Notes: generated by a model from the sequence alone, not told the origin. 64,000 bases of DNA from Flavobacterium lindanitolerans (GCF_002846575.1 NZ_PJND01000008.1:186001-250000), one strand, 5' to 3'; counted from the first letter of the stretch, positions 49,476-58,113 are shown. Numbers and translations are program-made.

Positions 49476-50234
49476 ATGAATAAAATAGCATTAGTTACAG
49501 GAGGTAGTCGCGGACTCGGAAAAGACATGGCTCTTAATCTTGCCAAAAAAGGAATTGATGTCATCCTGACTTATAACAGCAATAAAGACGCAGCAGATAA
49601 AGTTGTTTCTGAAATTGAAAGCATGGGACAAAAAGCACTTGCCGTACAATTAGATGTAAGCCAACCGAATACTTTTGATACTTTTTTTGGTGAATTGGAA
49701 AAAGTCCTGAATCCAAAATTTGGTACTTCTAAATTTGACTTTCTTATAAATAATGCCGGAACAGGTGTTGCAGCGGTATTTACTGAAACTTCTGAAGAAC
49801 AGTTTGATGAAATGATTAACGTTCAATTCAAAGGTCCATTTTTCTTTACCCAGAAAGCCCTTAACCACGTGAATGATGGCGGAGGAATCGTAAACGTTTC
49901 ATCCGGACTGACACGCATTATCATTCCTTATTATCCGGTTTATGCCTCTGTAAAAGCTGCCATGGAAAACCTGACCAAATACCTGGCAAAAGATTTGGGT
50001 GTAGCACGTAAAATCCGTGTCAATATTGTTGCTCCTGGCGCTATAGAAACTGATTTTGGAGGTGGAGTTGTACGCGATAATCAGGAAATGAATACGTTGA
50101 TTGCATCGCAAACCGCTCTAGGGCGTGTGGGACAGCCAACGGATATAGGTAGCGTGGTAGCCTTTCTTTGTACCGATGAAGCAAAATGGATTACTGCCCA
50201 ACGTATTGAAATTTCAGGCGGGCAAAGTCTGTAA
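49476..50234 (+). CDS. SDR family oxidoreductase
   Basis: A 252-residue short-chain dehydrogenase. Cofactor motif TGGSRGLGKDMA at residues 8-19; NNAGTG near 93; catalytic Ser in NVSSGLT and YPVYASVKAAMENLTKYLAKDL near 152-173; C-terminal WITAQRIEISGGQS. It is distinct from the SDR at 48.1 kb, with which it shares fold but not obvious close sequence. The arginine in TGGSRGLG suggests NADP preference, though this is not decisive. Its transcript ends at a strong hairpin; the upstream neighbour is hxlR. Confidence 0.9.
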   Translation: MNKIALVTGGSRGLGKDMALNLAKKGIDVILTYNSNKDAADKVVSEIESMGQKALAVQLDVSQPNTFDTFFGELEKVLNPKFGTSKFDFLINNAGTGVAAVFTETSEEQFDEMINVQFKGPFFFTQKALNHVNDGGGIVNVSSGLTRIIIPYYPVYASVKAAMENLTKYLAKDLGVARKIRVNIVAPGAIETDFGGGVVRDNQEMNTLIASQTALGRVGQPTDIGSVVAFLCTDEAKWITAQRIEISGGQSL

Positions 50235-50252
50235 TAATTATGAAGATATAAA

Positions 50253-50280
50253 AATGGGCACTTAATTATAAGTGCCCATT
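50253..50280. terminator. Bidirectional terminator between SDR and HD genes
   Basis: AATGGGCACTT / AAGTGCCCATT stem with a 6-nt AT loop between two convergent genes. Confidence 0.8.
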
Positions 50281-50306
50281 ACTTTTAAAGAATACTACTA
50301 CTTTAG

Positions 50307-50915
50307 CTAATCTTCTGCATCTTGATTTTTCCTGAGTATACCCTTTTCTACGCTTTCATTTAATAAACGTTCGGCATAGCTCCAGATTGAGGCAGAACCG
50401 TCCTTTATTGCTTTTTTCTTATTGTAGACGGTATGATATTCCACATCATATTCTGCCCACGTTCCTCCATTATTGCTTGTATTTTGTAACAATGGCTCAA
50501 AACGGTCCATAGCCCGTGCAAATTTGGCTTCGTCAGTATTACCCGCTTCAAATTCTTCCCAGATGGCTATGAATTCCTGTGCCTGTTTTTCGGGTAAAAG
50601 TCCAAAAATGCGTTTTGCAGCCAGCAGTTCTTCATCCGTATTGGTATGATTTTTTGAAGTATCGTATATGAAAGTATCTCCGGCATCAATTTCCACCAAA
50701 TCATGTATCAATACCATTTGTACAACCTTAAGTATATTAACCGGTTTATCCGAATGTCCGGCCAGAACGAGTGCCATCATGGCCAGGTGCCAGCTATGTT
50801 CGGCATCATTTTCATGCCTGTCGCTTTGAAATAATCGGGTCCTGCGCTGAATGTACTTTAGTTTGTCAATTTCTTTGATAAAAGCCACTTGCTTCAGCAA
50901 ATCATTTGTGTCCAT
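50307..50915 (-). CDS. HD domain protein, YfbR-like 5'-deoxynucleotidase
   Basis: A 202-residue metal-dependent phosphohydrolase. The residues that bind metal and act in catalysis in YfbR-type proteins are visible: His34 and His40 in SDRHENDAEHSWHL, His71-Asp72 in LIHDLVEIDAGD with Glu75 and Asp77, and a later Asp in the FARAMDRFEPLLQN stretch. The family hydrolyses deoxynucleoside 5'-monophosphates and is related to eukaryotic HDDC2. It is convergent with the SDR gene and stands apart from the membrane protein gene at 51.0 kb. Confidence 0.87.
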   Translation of the reverse strand: MDTNDLLKQVAFIKEIDKLKYIQRRTRLFQSDRHENDAEHSWHLAMMALVLAGHSDKPVNILKVVQMVLIHDLVEIDAGDTFIYDTSKNHTNTDEELLAAKRIFGLLPEKQAQEFIAIWEEFEAGNTDEAKFARAMDRFEPLLQNTSNNGGTWAEYDVEYHTVYNKKKAIKDGSASIWSYAERLLNESVEKGILRKNQDAED

Positions 50916-51006
50916 TTTTTTTAATTTAGATACTCCGATACCGGTTTAAAGTCAGTATAAATATACTTCAATTATGGCTTATGCGGCTTTACGTCATTTG
51001 AAATTT

Positions 51007-51507
51007 TCAATCCTTTTTAATTACAGATACATTGACTTTTTTCTGCCTGATATATTGATAAACAGAACCGGCAATAAAAAGAAGAAAAAGAGCCAAAAGT
51101 GTCTGCCCAATTATTGGGTCGCTGATGTCCTTTGCCAAAGGATGTCCGATTGGAATTCTTGTAAATGTTTCGTTCACGGTAGGTACCAACGACAGAAAAA
51201 AACTAAACGACAAAAGAAAGTTTTCGAAATACCGGGCTCTGTTACTGGCTTTCTTTTTTGAAAATAAAAGATAGGCAACAACCAGTAAAAGGACAATGAA
51301 TATAGAAAATGCATGTCCTGCATTAAAGCCACCGTGTTTTGAAATACCCAATGCACTTAAACTGGTGACGAGTGTTGTATAAAAATACATACTTCCTGAT
51401 AATTCCCCCAGATTAATTTTGCCATATTTGATAAAGCCTGTTAATGCGGCTACAATTGCCACGATACCAATAATCGTGTGAAAAATTCCTAAGCTTGATA
51501 ATCCCAT
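51007..51507 (-). CDS. Four- or five-helix membrane protein of unknown function
   Basis: A 166-residue hydrophobic protein with helices at about residues 4-24, 35-55, 62-82, 90-110 and 130-150, with short polar loops. GKINLGELSGSMYFYTTLVTSLSALG and NAGHAFSIFIVLLLVVAYLLFSK resemble DUF2306-type small membrane proteins, but I would not assign the family firmly. It has a Lys-rich C-terminus (RQKKVNVSVIKKD), likely cytoplasmic. It lies between an HD-domain gene and an AraC regulator gene on the same strand; the latter may control it. Confidence 0.6.
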   Translation of the reverse strand: MGLSSLGIFHTIIGIVAIVAALTGFIKYGKINLGELSGSMYFYTTLVTSLSALGISKHGGFNAGHAFSIFIVLLLVVAYLLFSKKKASNRARYFENFLLSFSFFLSLVPTVNETFTRIPIGHPLAKDISDPIIGQTLLALFLLFIAGSVYQYIRQKKVNVSVIKKD

Positions 51508-51655
51508 TCTGATACTTTTTAATGATTACAGCTGCAAAGTTCTATCAGAAGTAAGAAAATGGTTTTGGGAATTAGTTCAATTATTTGGCATTTTAGTCCA
51601 TAAAAAAGCGTTCCCCCATCCTTTTGGAAATGCTTCGTTTTTATACTATTATCTG

Positions 51656-52510
51656 TCAGTTATCTTTTGTCCCGTTTCTGTAATTTGTGGGAGTAACGTT
51701 ATATTTATCGCTGAAACTTTTGGTAAAGTTAGCCAGGTCATTAAACCCGCAATCAAATGCGATATCGGTAATTCGCTGGTCTGAAACCCGCAACAATTGC
51801 GCAGCTTTTTCGAGCCTTTTGTTTTTAATGTAATTCGCCGGACTATCATTGTATAGTTTGGCAAATTCCCTTTTGAAGGAAGAAACGCTTAAATTATTCT
51901 GCTCTGCCAGCTGTTCAATTGTTAATTGCGAAAACAGATTGGCTTCAATAACCTGTTTGAAAGTATAAGTCGTAGGAGAAAAAAGCTGTGAAAGGATAAT
52001 TTGTACGGCTTCTGCATTCTGCGTTTGCGATAGCAAAAGTATGATTTCCTTTAGTTTCAATACCAGTATATCCTCATTGATGAGCGACGGATTTTCAAAA
52101 TAGAAGAGCAATCCCTCAATATATTTTTGGATTAGGAAGTCGTTATTTATTTTTTCATTAGACTTGTTTGAAACAATATTTTTTGGAGCATGAAGCAATG
52201 CCGGCAATTCTCTGTCGTAGATTTTCTTCAATATATCCGGATAAAACGTAACGATTACAATTTCGCATGTGCTTGACGGCTCAGGATTACGAAGCTGCTT
52301 TCCGGATGTGATGCAGTTTAACAATAGGGAATAATTGGCCGGGATATTTATTTGCTCTGTATCTACCTGATATTGGAATTCTCCCTGCAAAACATAGAGG
52401 AAACAAGCCTGTTCTGTAACCGGAAAATCAAATTTAAATGGTGCCGTAAGTGCAATTTTTTGCAGCAGTGTTTTGCCAAATAAGTCGTGTTTCTTATAAT
52501 CGTTTACCAT
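51656..52510 (-). CDS. AraC family transcriptional regulator
   Basis: A 284-residue protein with an N-terminal cupin-like sensing domain (ACFLYVLQGEFQYQVDTEQINIPANYSLLLN) and a C-terminal double helix-turn-helix of about 90 residues: LSQLTIEQLAEQNNLSVSSFKREFAKLYNDSPANYIKNKRLEKAAQLL and ITDIAFDCGFNDLANFTKSFSDKYNVTPTNYR. The effector is unknown. It lies 23 bp downstream of a 61-residue gene and 148 bp upstream of the membrane protein at 51.0 kb, all on the minus strand. Confidence 0.9.
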   Translation of the reverse strand: MVNDYKKHDLFGKTLLQKIALTAPFKFDFPVTEQACFLYVLQGEFQYQVDTEQINIPANYSLLLNCITSGKQLRNPEPSSTCEIVIVTFYPDILKKIYDRELPALLHAPKNIVSNKSNEKINNDFLIQKYIEGLLFYFENPSLINEDILVLKLKEIILLLSQTQNAEAVQIILSQLFSPTTYTFKQVIEANLFSQLTIEQLAEQNNLSVSSFKREFAKLYNDSPANYIKNKRLEKAAQLLRVSDQRITDIAFDCGFNDLANFTKSFSDKYNVTPTNYRNGTKDN

Positions 52511-52532
52511 AACAGCTTGAATTCCGTTTAAT

Positions 52533-52718
52533 TTAAAGATTTTGCAATTCCTTTTCTATCAGATTCAAAGAAAAACGGAGCGCATTTATTCGTCGCACCA
52601 TCAATGTATGCTGCGGTGAATTTTCTTTTAATTTGGCAAATGCCTTCTCACATTTGTTTAATATGGAGTCGAGAGATTTCTTTGCTTCAATAAGTTCGTC
52701 CGGGGTAAAGCTTGTCAT
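52533..52718 (-). CDS. Small helical protein, 61 residues
   Basis: From ATG 52718 the peptide is MTSFTPDELIEAKKSLDSIL onward, ending LIEKELQNL. It is highly charged and helical, with an SPQHTLMVRRINALRFSLNLIEKEL second helix, so a two-helix hairpin is likely. The longer frame from 52769 adds hydrophobic residues in the spacer and is less likely. I recognise no specific family. It is divergent from the serine hydrolase and lies next to the operator at 52841-52876. Confidence 0.6.
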   Translation of the reverse strand: MTSFTPDELIEAKKSLDSILNKCEKAFAKLKENSPQHTLMVRRINALRFSLNLIEKELQNL

Positions 52719-52840
52719 GCGATAAGGTATTTGTAGCAACAAAGATACTATCAGATGAGTAAATCTCATTCAAAAGTATGGATTTATCCATAAGTATAAA
52801 AAACAAAGTAACAGCCAATTAACTATTTTATCATTTAACG

Positions 52841-52876
52841 AACTAAAATTACAGTTGTATAACTAAAAAATTAGTT
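52841..52876. promoter_or_regulatory. Double dyad operator identical in layout to the blaI operator
   Basis: Site 1 (52841-52856) AACTAA-AATT-ACAGTT and site 2 (52861-52876) AACTAA-AAAA-TTAGTT lie 20 bp apart centre to centre. Site 2 is identical in all 16 positions to the perfect site at 38381-38396, and the relation to the -33/-7 boxes is the same. It is a predicted BlaI (38.5 kb) binding region. Confidence 0.75.
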
Positions 52877-52885
52877 TTATGTTTG
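52855..52885 (+). promoter_or_regulatory. Promoter of BlaI-operator-linked serine hydrolase
   Basis: TTG (52855-52857), 20-bp spacer, TATGTTTG (52878-52885). The -7 box begins 2 bp after operator site 2, as at the blaI promoter. The transcript start would be about 23 nt before the ATG. Confidence 0.7.
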
Positions 52886-52910
52886 GATATCATTAATCAT
52901 CAATCAAAAC

Positions 52911-54317
52911 ATGAAACAGTTTACATTATTTTTTATGCTGCTAATCATCAGCAACTTTGCCTATGCGCAAAAAAAACAATCCGAAAGACTCGACAGTCTT
53001 TTTACAGTACTCTATCAACAAAACCAGTTTAACGGGACGGCTCTTATTGCCGAAAAGGGAAAGATTATCTTTAAAAAGAGCTATGGAATTGCCAATGAGG
53101 ACACCAAAGCGCCTATCAATGAAAAGACAATATTTGAGCTTGCCTCCTGCTCCAAACAATTTACGGCCACAGCCATAGTTTTGCTTAAAAGAGAAGGCAA
53201 ATTGCAATATACCGACAAGATTTCGAAATATTTGCCGGAGCTTGGCTTTTGGGAGAATGTCACTATCTATGATTTATTAAGGCACACCAGCGGAATTCCT
53301 GATTTTTTAAAGTACATGCCAGACAACTGGAACCACAACAAAATAGCCGATAATAATGACCTAATCAAAGTGCTTGCCGCTAAAAAAGACACCTTAGAAT
53401 TTACTCCAAAAAGCAGACATAGTTATAGCAATTCCAATTATATTCTTTTAGGCAGTATCGTAGAAAAGGTATCCGGTAAAAAGTTTCCTGATTTCTTATC
53501 GGATAGAGTCTTTAAGCCTTTAAAGATGAAAAATACGTTTGTGTATTGCAGACATAAATACCCTAAAAAGATTGACAATTTTGCTTATGGTTATGTGTGG
53601 GAAGATGGCGGGTTTAAGAAAATCCTTGAAGAGAATAGCCAACGCGAAATCTCGGAAGTCTATTATCTGGATGCCATACTTGGTACATCAAAAGTTCATT
53701 CCAATGCAGAAGATCTTTATACATGGATGACCAGCCTGAAGAACAACACGCTTCTCACGAAGAAAGAGTTTGATGAAATGACGGAAATTACCAAAACGTC
53801 TAATGGCAGGGATGTAGCTTACGGGTTTGGATTAGACCTCAGGAAAGGCGAAAATAAATTCACATTCGGACATACCGGAAGTTGGGACGGTTATAGTACT
53901 TTTATGCTTCATGATGTGGTAAAGGACAGGACGTTTATTATACTGCAAAATTTCCATTTTGGTGCCGTACCTTATACCAATATGTTCCAGATAATGGAAG
54001 ATAAACCGCTTCAATTACAATATCCTAAGAAAATTGCACTATCAGATGATGAAATAGCTCAGTATACCGGTACCTATACCAATGAAGAAGGCGAAACCCA
54101 TATTATCACCAGTAAAGAAAAGCACTTACTTTATAATACTCCGACAGTTTCATGGAATATGAGATTTTTTCCTTATTCCGATCATGAATTTAGGGGAATC
54201 AGGCAAGCCGGTGCTGATGCCGTATTAAACTTTACCAAACTTGACAACGGAGATATAAAACTGGAAATGTTTCAGGATAAACAAATTGTAGGTACCGGAG
54301 TCAGAAAAGGGAAATAA
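52911..54317 (+). CDS. Exported serine hydrolase, beta-lactamase/penicillin-binding fold
   Basis: A 468-residue exported protein (signal peptide ending near AYA-QKK). The catalytic trio of the class C beta-lactamase/DD-peptidase fold is complete: Ser79-xx-Lys82 (SCSK), Tyr172-Ser-Asn174 (YSNSNY) and His321-Thr-Gly323 (FGHTG). A C-terminal domain from about residue 375 (YTGTYTNEEGETHIITSKEKHLLYN) is the DUF3471-like extension seen in many Bacteroidota serine hydrolases. Activity could be peptidase, esterase or beta-lactamase. The promoter carries the same double dyad as the BlaI/M56 operon, so it is predicted to be induced when BlaI is inactivated. A terminator follows. Confidence 0.88.
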   Translation: MKQFTLFFMLLIISNFAYAQKKQSERLDSLFTVLYQQNQFNGTALIAEKGKIIFKKSYGIANEDTKAPINEKTIFELASCSKQFTATAIVLLKREGKLQYTDKISKYLPELGFWENVTIYDLLRHTSGIPDFLKYMPDNWNHNKIADNNDLIKVLAAKKDTLEFTPKSRHSYSNSNYILLGSIVEKVSGKKFPDFLSDRVFKPLKMKNTFVYCRHKYPKKIDNFAYGYVWEDGGFKKILEENSQREISEVYYLDAILGTSKVHSNAEDLYTWMTSLKNNTLLTKKEFDEMTEITKTSNGRDVAYGFGLDLRKGENKFTFGHTGSWDGYSTFMLHDVVKDRTFIILQNFHFGAVPYTNMFQIMEDKPLQLQYPKKIALSDDEIAQYTGTYTNEEGETHIITSKEKHLLYNTPTVSWNMRFFPYSDHEFRGIRQAGADAVLNFTKLDNGDIKLEMFQDKQIVGTGVRKGK

Positions 54318-54374
54318 CAAGGATTGAGAAATTTTCCGGATTGTATATTCCGATTATGCAATGGCAAATTATAA

Positions 54375-54399
54375 CAAAAGAGGCTCCCGGCCTCTTTTG
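54375..54399. terminator. Hairpin after serine hydrolase gene
   Basis: CAAAAGAGGC / GCCTCTTTTG stem with a 5-nt loop, about 58 bp past the serine hydrolase stop, between convergent genes. Confidence 0.75.
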
Positions 54400-54453
54400 T
54401 TACATATCCGAACTTTAATGGGTGTTTATTATAACCAGATTAAAAAATGAATA

Positions 54454-55185
54454 TCAATCCGCAGAAAGTTCCATAAACATTTTACGGGCTCCCATATTTA
54501 TTTCCTGCCCCAGAAGTTTGCGGGTTTTTGAATCAATGTAAAATATAACGGTGGATTGATTATCCGTTATATCGTCTGTTACCTCTACCGTCCATACATC
54601 TTTATCCTTATAGATATCTTTACGGGTATTTTTGATATGGGCTTTCATTATGCCCTTGCCTGCCTGTGGATTGTAATCGAAAATTGAGATGCTTGTTTTA
54701 TAATTTTCTTTTAACGGTAGCCAACGAATCAACTGCGGATAAATATTACTGTCAAAATAAGAACCTTCTGCCATTTCATTAATTTCTGTCTTTTCATTAG
54801 TGGGTTTACGCAGATAATATCCTGTTATTGTTTTTCCAAACTGTAAAACCATATCCCTTTGCCCGTTAAAGGAAGAATGAGCTATAGGTAAAAGATTCGG
54901 GAGTTTTGCCCGGGTGGAATCAATCCAATCTGATGTTGAATTTACCATCTTTACTTTTGTGGTGATAAGAACTTCGCTTTTTGATTTCTTGATTTCGGTA
55001 AAAATCTTTGCAATCATTATCTTTTTATCTTCCCGCATAGTATACCAATCCATAGTATATTGCTCATTATTGATAAGTTTGCTGTTAATTTCATTACGTA
55101 ATGGGGTCTGAAGGTCTGTTTGGGCGTTCAAGCCGGTATATTGCAACGCAAATAAGATGATAAAGACGAGGTATTGTGTAGTCAT
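54454..55185 (-). CDS. Exported DUF3108-like protein
   Basis: A 243-residue protein with signal peptide (MTTQYLVFIILFALQYTGLNA-QTD). The mature protein has a beta-sheet-rich pattern: ITTKVKMVNSTSDWIDSTRA, MVLQFGKTITGYYLRKP, ISIFDYNPQAGKGIMKAHI, VWTVEVTDDI and TVIFYIDSKTRKLLGQEINMG. The final strands with an internal YIDSKTRKLL resemble the DUF3108/outer-membrane-lipoprotein-sorting fold that binds lipids. The match is by pattern only. It is convergent with the serine hydrolase at 52.9 kb, and the next gene on its strand upstream is the TetR gene. Confidence 0.65.
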   Translation of the reverse strand: MTTQYLVFIILFALQYTGLNAQTDLQTPLRNEINSKLINNEQYTMDWYTMREDKKIMIAKIFTEIKKSKSEVLITTKVKMVNSTSDWIDSTRAKLPNLLPIAHSSFNGQRDMVLQFGKTITGYYLRKPTNEKTEINEMAEGSYFDSNIYPQLIRWLPLKENYKTSISIFDYNPQAGKGIMKAHIKNTRKDIYKDKDVWTVEVTDDITDNQSTVIFYIDSKTRKLLGQEINMGARKMFMELSAD

Positions 55186-55356
55186 AAATAATTGGGCTTA
55201 CTATTTTATTGGATTTTTATTTCTATTTCTGCCATGAAGTATCCAAAATTACAATATTTTTATTCTGATATTGAAACTATTAAAAAATTGTAATAAATCT
55301 GAATTGCGTCCCCCGGTTATCAAAAAAAAGTACTTTTATCAAACCATTGTCTAGGA

Positions 55357-55995
55357 TTAATTTTCCTTATTATGGTCTTCATAAACAAGGTCAATTATTT
55401 TTTCAAGAGCTCCTTTAATCTGTTGACTCCCCTCCTTTTTTGTCAAATCGATTCCACAAAATGTTTCAGCATTCACCCCTTTATACAAATTCAGATAGTA
55501 GATCCCAGAAATTAGTATTGCCATGATGGCTCTGTATTGCAGGGCGTTTTCGGCAAAATAGGGGTCTGCAATCTGGTTAAAAAGCTGCTCGCCATTGCGC
55601 TCGCGTTCATCGGCAATATTTCTTAGCGAGTTACGCTTTTCAGCCACACCCCAAAGCAATATTTTCTGAAGGTTTTTATTACTGGCAACATAATCAAATT
55701 GTTGTGTGAGTAGCTGTTTCGAAAATTCTTGTCCTCCGTCGACAATTTCCGGAGCCGTATTGCCATCAACATTACTCCAGAAATCAAGCGAACTGATGTA
55801 TTCGTCAATGAGTTGGTCTGTTCCACCAAAATAATTATAAATCATTTTTTTATCAACTCCGGCTGTGGCAGCAATATCATTTACTTTCAGACCTGAATAA
55901 CCTTTGGTTTCCAGGATTTTGCCCACGGCTTCCAAAAACTTTTCCTTACTCCTTTCTTTATTCCGGATATTACCAGCAACTGCTTTCCTTTCCAT
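55357..55995 (-). CDS. TetR/AcrR family transcriptional regulator
   Basis: A 212-residue regulator with the N-terminal TetR helix-turn-helix: SKEKFLEAVGKILETKGYSGLKVNDIAATAGVDKKMIYNYFGGTDQLIDEYISS at about residues 15-68. The C-terminal ligand-binding helices follow (FDYVASNKNLQKILLWGVAEKRNSLRNIADERERNGEQLF). It is divergent from the serine hydrolase gene at 56.1 kb; a palindrome at 56045-56058 between them is a candidate operator for autoregulation and control of that hydrolase. Confidence 0.9.
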   Translation of the reverse strand: MERKAVAGNIRNKERSKEKFLEAVGKILETKGYSGLKVNDIAATAGVDKKMIYNYFGGTDQLIDEYISSLDFWSNVDGNTAPEIVDGGQEFSKQLLTQQFDYVASNKNLQKILLWGVAEKRNSLRNIADERERNGEQLFNQIADPYFAENALQYRAIMAILISGIYYLNLYKGVNAETFCGIDLTKKEGSQQIKGALEKIIDLVYEDHNKEN

Positions 55996-56044
55996 AGCGA
56001 TTATTAATGTGTCTGCAATTTAGCAAAATTCGACAACTATTTAG

Positions 56045-56058
56045 ACACTATTTAGTGT
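56045..56058. promoter_or_regulatory. Palindrome ACACTA-TT-TAGTGT, candidate TetR operator
   Basis: ACACTATTTAGTGT has perfect 6-bp arms with a 2-bp centre, and a partial direct repeat CTATTTAG occurs 10 bp upstream. It lies between the TetR gene and the serine hydrolase it faces, just upstream of a TACCTTTG -7 box. Confidence 0.6.
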
Positions 56059-56068
56059 TTTATTTTTA

Positions 56069-56076
56069 TACCTTTG
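56069..56076 (+). promoter_or_regulatory. -7 promoter element of second serine hydrolase
   Basis: TACCTTTG matches TAnnTTTG; the predicted start is about 15 nt before ATG 56094, supporting the shorter start. Confidence 0.5.
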
Positions 56077-56093
56077 CGGAAAATAGACCCATA

Positions 56094-57425
56094 ATGATAA
56101 ATGCAATCACCAAAAAGGTAAAAACAATTACCCTAATCTTCCTCTGTTTTATAGGACAAACAGCAGATGCACAGAATAAACTTGATGCTTATTTCAACCA
56201 CCTTCAAGCCAACAATAAAATGATGGGAAGTGTGGCCATATCGTTAAATGACAGTATCGTCTACAAAAAAGCAATTGGTTATTCCAATGTAGATGCGAAG
56301 ACAAGCAATACAACCGATACAAAATTTCGTGTGGGTTCCATCACCAAAACCTATACGGCTGTGCTGGCATTGAAAGCGGTAGAAGAAGAACTTCTTACAC
56401 TGGATACAAAACTGAGCCATTACTATCCGGAGGTAAAAAATGCGGAGAAGATAACCATTGAGTACTTACTAAAGCAACGAACAGGCATTTACAATTTTAC
56501 TGAAATTGCAGGTGAAGTTGAATGGGGACAGCAATTTCATACACAACAAGAATTCATCAATTACTTTGTCAACCAAAAAAGCAATTTTGAACCTGGTTCC
56601 GAATACGAATACAGCAATACCAATTATGCCCTATTGGGATTCATACTCGAGAAAATTTATGGCAAAACCTATGCTGAAATCTTAGACGAAAAAATTGTCA
56701 GGCCGCTGCATTTGCACAATACCTATTACAGTTTTGAAACAGACGAAACTAAAAACGAAGCACTTTCCTATAATATTCAGGACAAGTATGTCAGAAATGA
56801 GAAAACCAATTTCTCCAATCATCCGGCAAGCGGCGGAATCGTATCCACTCCAACAGAGCTAAACAAGTTTCTTTTTGCCCTGTTTAACGGCAAACTTATT
56901 ACGCCGGAAAGCCTTAAAATAATGCTTCCTGAGGAGAAAGGCGCTTATGGGATGGGAATCATAAAATTAAGTTTTAAAAATCCGGAAGGCTATACGCATA
57001 GCGGAAGAGTGGAAAACTACATTTCAGATTACTATTATTTCCCGGACGAAAACATAGGGATTGTTTCCTTAACCAATGCTGTTAATATTAACACCGATGA
57101 AGTCATGAATACAATGTTAATGTATCTTTATAGAAAAACTCCCGAATTAGCTAATTTTAATGCAACTGCTGAGGTTTCAGAAAAAGATTTCATGCCTATA
57201 AAAGGTACCTATTATTTAAAAGAAACCCATGCAACGGTAACCATTTCATCTGACGGTCAAAACGTAATTTTTCAGGATTCCAGAGCCGGACAGATGTATG
57301 TTCCGCTAACATATAAAGCCAAAAATGAGTTTGAATATGAAGATTTAAAACTTTCGTTTGTTCCTAAAAAGAAAGAAATGATTTTTGAGCAAGGTGGTGT
57401 AAAGGTTGTTTATAAGAAGAAATAA
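56094..57425 (+). CDS. Exported serine hydrolase, beta-lactamase fold (second copy type)
   Basis: About 443 residues from ATG 56094 (signal peptide TLIFLCFIGQTADA-QNK). The upstream frame to 56007 overlaps the TetR operator and promoter. The catalytic residues are Ser82-Ile-Thr-Lys85 (RVGSITKTYTA), Tyr173-Ser-Asn175 (YSNTNY) and His302-Ser-Gly304 (THSGRV). A C-terminal DUF3471-like domain starts at about residue 365. It has the same domain plan as the hydrolase at 52.9 kb but modest similarity. It is probably a secreted peptidase or esterase. Its promoter faces the divergent TetR gene instead of a BlaI operator, so the two paralogues should answer different signals. Confidence 0.87.
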   Translation: MINAITKKVKTITLIFLCFIGQTADAQNKLDAYFNHLQANNKMMGSVAISLNDSIVYKKAIGYSNVDAKTSNTTDTKFRVGSITKTYTAVLALKAVEEELLTLDTKLSHYYPEVKNAEKITIEYLLKQRTGIYNFTEIAGEVEWGQQFHTQQEFINYFVNQKSNFEPGSEYEYSNTNYALLGFILEKIYGKTYAEILDEKIVRPLHLHNTYYSFETDETKNEALSYNIQDKYVRNEKTNFSNHPASGGIVSTPTELNKFLFALFNGKLITPESLKIMLPEEKGAYGMGIIKLSFKNPEGYTHSGRVENYISDYYYFPDENIGIVSLTNAVNINTDEVMNTMLMYLYRKTPELANFNATAEVSEKDFMPIKGTYYLKETHATVTISSDGQNVIFQDSRAGQMYVPLTYKAKNEFEYEDLKLSFVPKKKEMIFEQGGVKVVYKKK

Positions 57426-57454
57426 ACCCCGGATATAAAAAAACTGTTGAAATT

Positions 57455-57480
57455 AAAAAGAGGCTGTTATGCCTCTTTTT
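57455..57480. terminator. Terminator after second serine hydrolase gene
   Basis: AAAAAGAGGC / GCCTCTTTTT hairpin with a 6-nt loop and T run; 30 bp past the stop, before a convergent META gene. Confidence 0.85.
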
Positions 57481-57520
57481 GTATTTAGAAAATTAACTGA
57501 CAGTAACCATGTTCAGCATT

Positions 57521-57991
57521 TTATTTCCCCGTTACTAATTTCGCCACAACTTCTTTCTTTTCGTTATCAAGCATAAGGCTGTTGTTTTCGATACGATAGC
57601 TTTTTACTTGTTTGAATACTTTAAAGAATTCGCCTTCAATACCAAGATTTGGACAGGCCATCATGGTTGCTCCGCCTTCAGACAATTCAATACCGTCTGC
57701 ATCTTTTAGTTTATAGCTGCCTGAAAAATTGTTACAGCCTCCATTTCCGGTTAGCTTGCCGGTTCCTTTTTGAAAAACCATAAGCGGTTCTTTTTTGAAA
57801 GTAGTATCTAACTTAATCGCTTTTCCGTTTAATTCCTGCAGCTTCCATTCTTTATCGAACAAATCTATGGTTGCAGCAGCCGCCGGTTGAACTTCTTCGG
57901 TAGTAACACTTTCTTCCATTTTGTTTTCTTCTTTTTTATTACAGGCAAATGCTGCAAAGGCCAATGCAATAATTAAAATGTTTTTTTTCAT
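57521..57991 (-). CDS. META domain (HslJ-like) lipoprotein
   Basis: A 156-residue lipoprotein (MKKNILIIALAFAAFAC, lipid cysteine 17). After a Glu-rich linker (KKEENKMEESVTTEEVQP) the META domain covers about residues 45-156: WKLQELNGKAIKLD, FQKGTGKLTGNGGCNNFSGSYKL, MMACPNLGIEGEFFKVFKQV and ENNSLMLDNEKKEVVAKL. The GGCNNFSG and MMACPN cysteines are characteristic and probably form a disulfide. HslJ in E. coli is a heat-inducible outer membrane protein linked to novobiocin resistance; the activity is unknown. Confidence 0.88.
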   Translation of the reverse strand: MKKNILIIALAFAAFACNKKEENKMEESVTTEEVQPAAAATIDLFDKEWKLQELNGKAIKLDTTFKKEPLMVFQKGTGKLTGNGGCNNFSGSYKLKDADGIELSEGGATMMACPNLGIEGEFFKVFKQVKSYRIENNSLMLDNEKKEVVAKLVTGK

Positions 57992-58113
57992 ACTCTTTTG
58001 GTTTTAAGTTTATTAATTGGGTTTATTATTTAGGTTGTAAATTGTCCTGTATCTTCCATTTACTCTGTAAAAGTTACGGTCAATTTTTTATAAAAATATC
58101 TATAACAGATGTT

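Noticed and set aside
56007..56093. Longer start of the second serine hydrolase
   Set aside because: The extension covers the palindrome and promoter, while the signal peptide starts after 56094.
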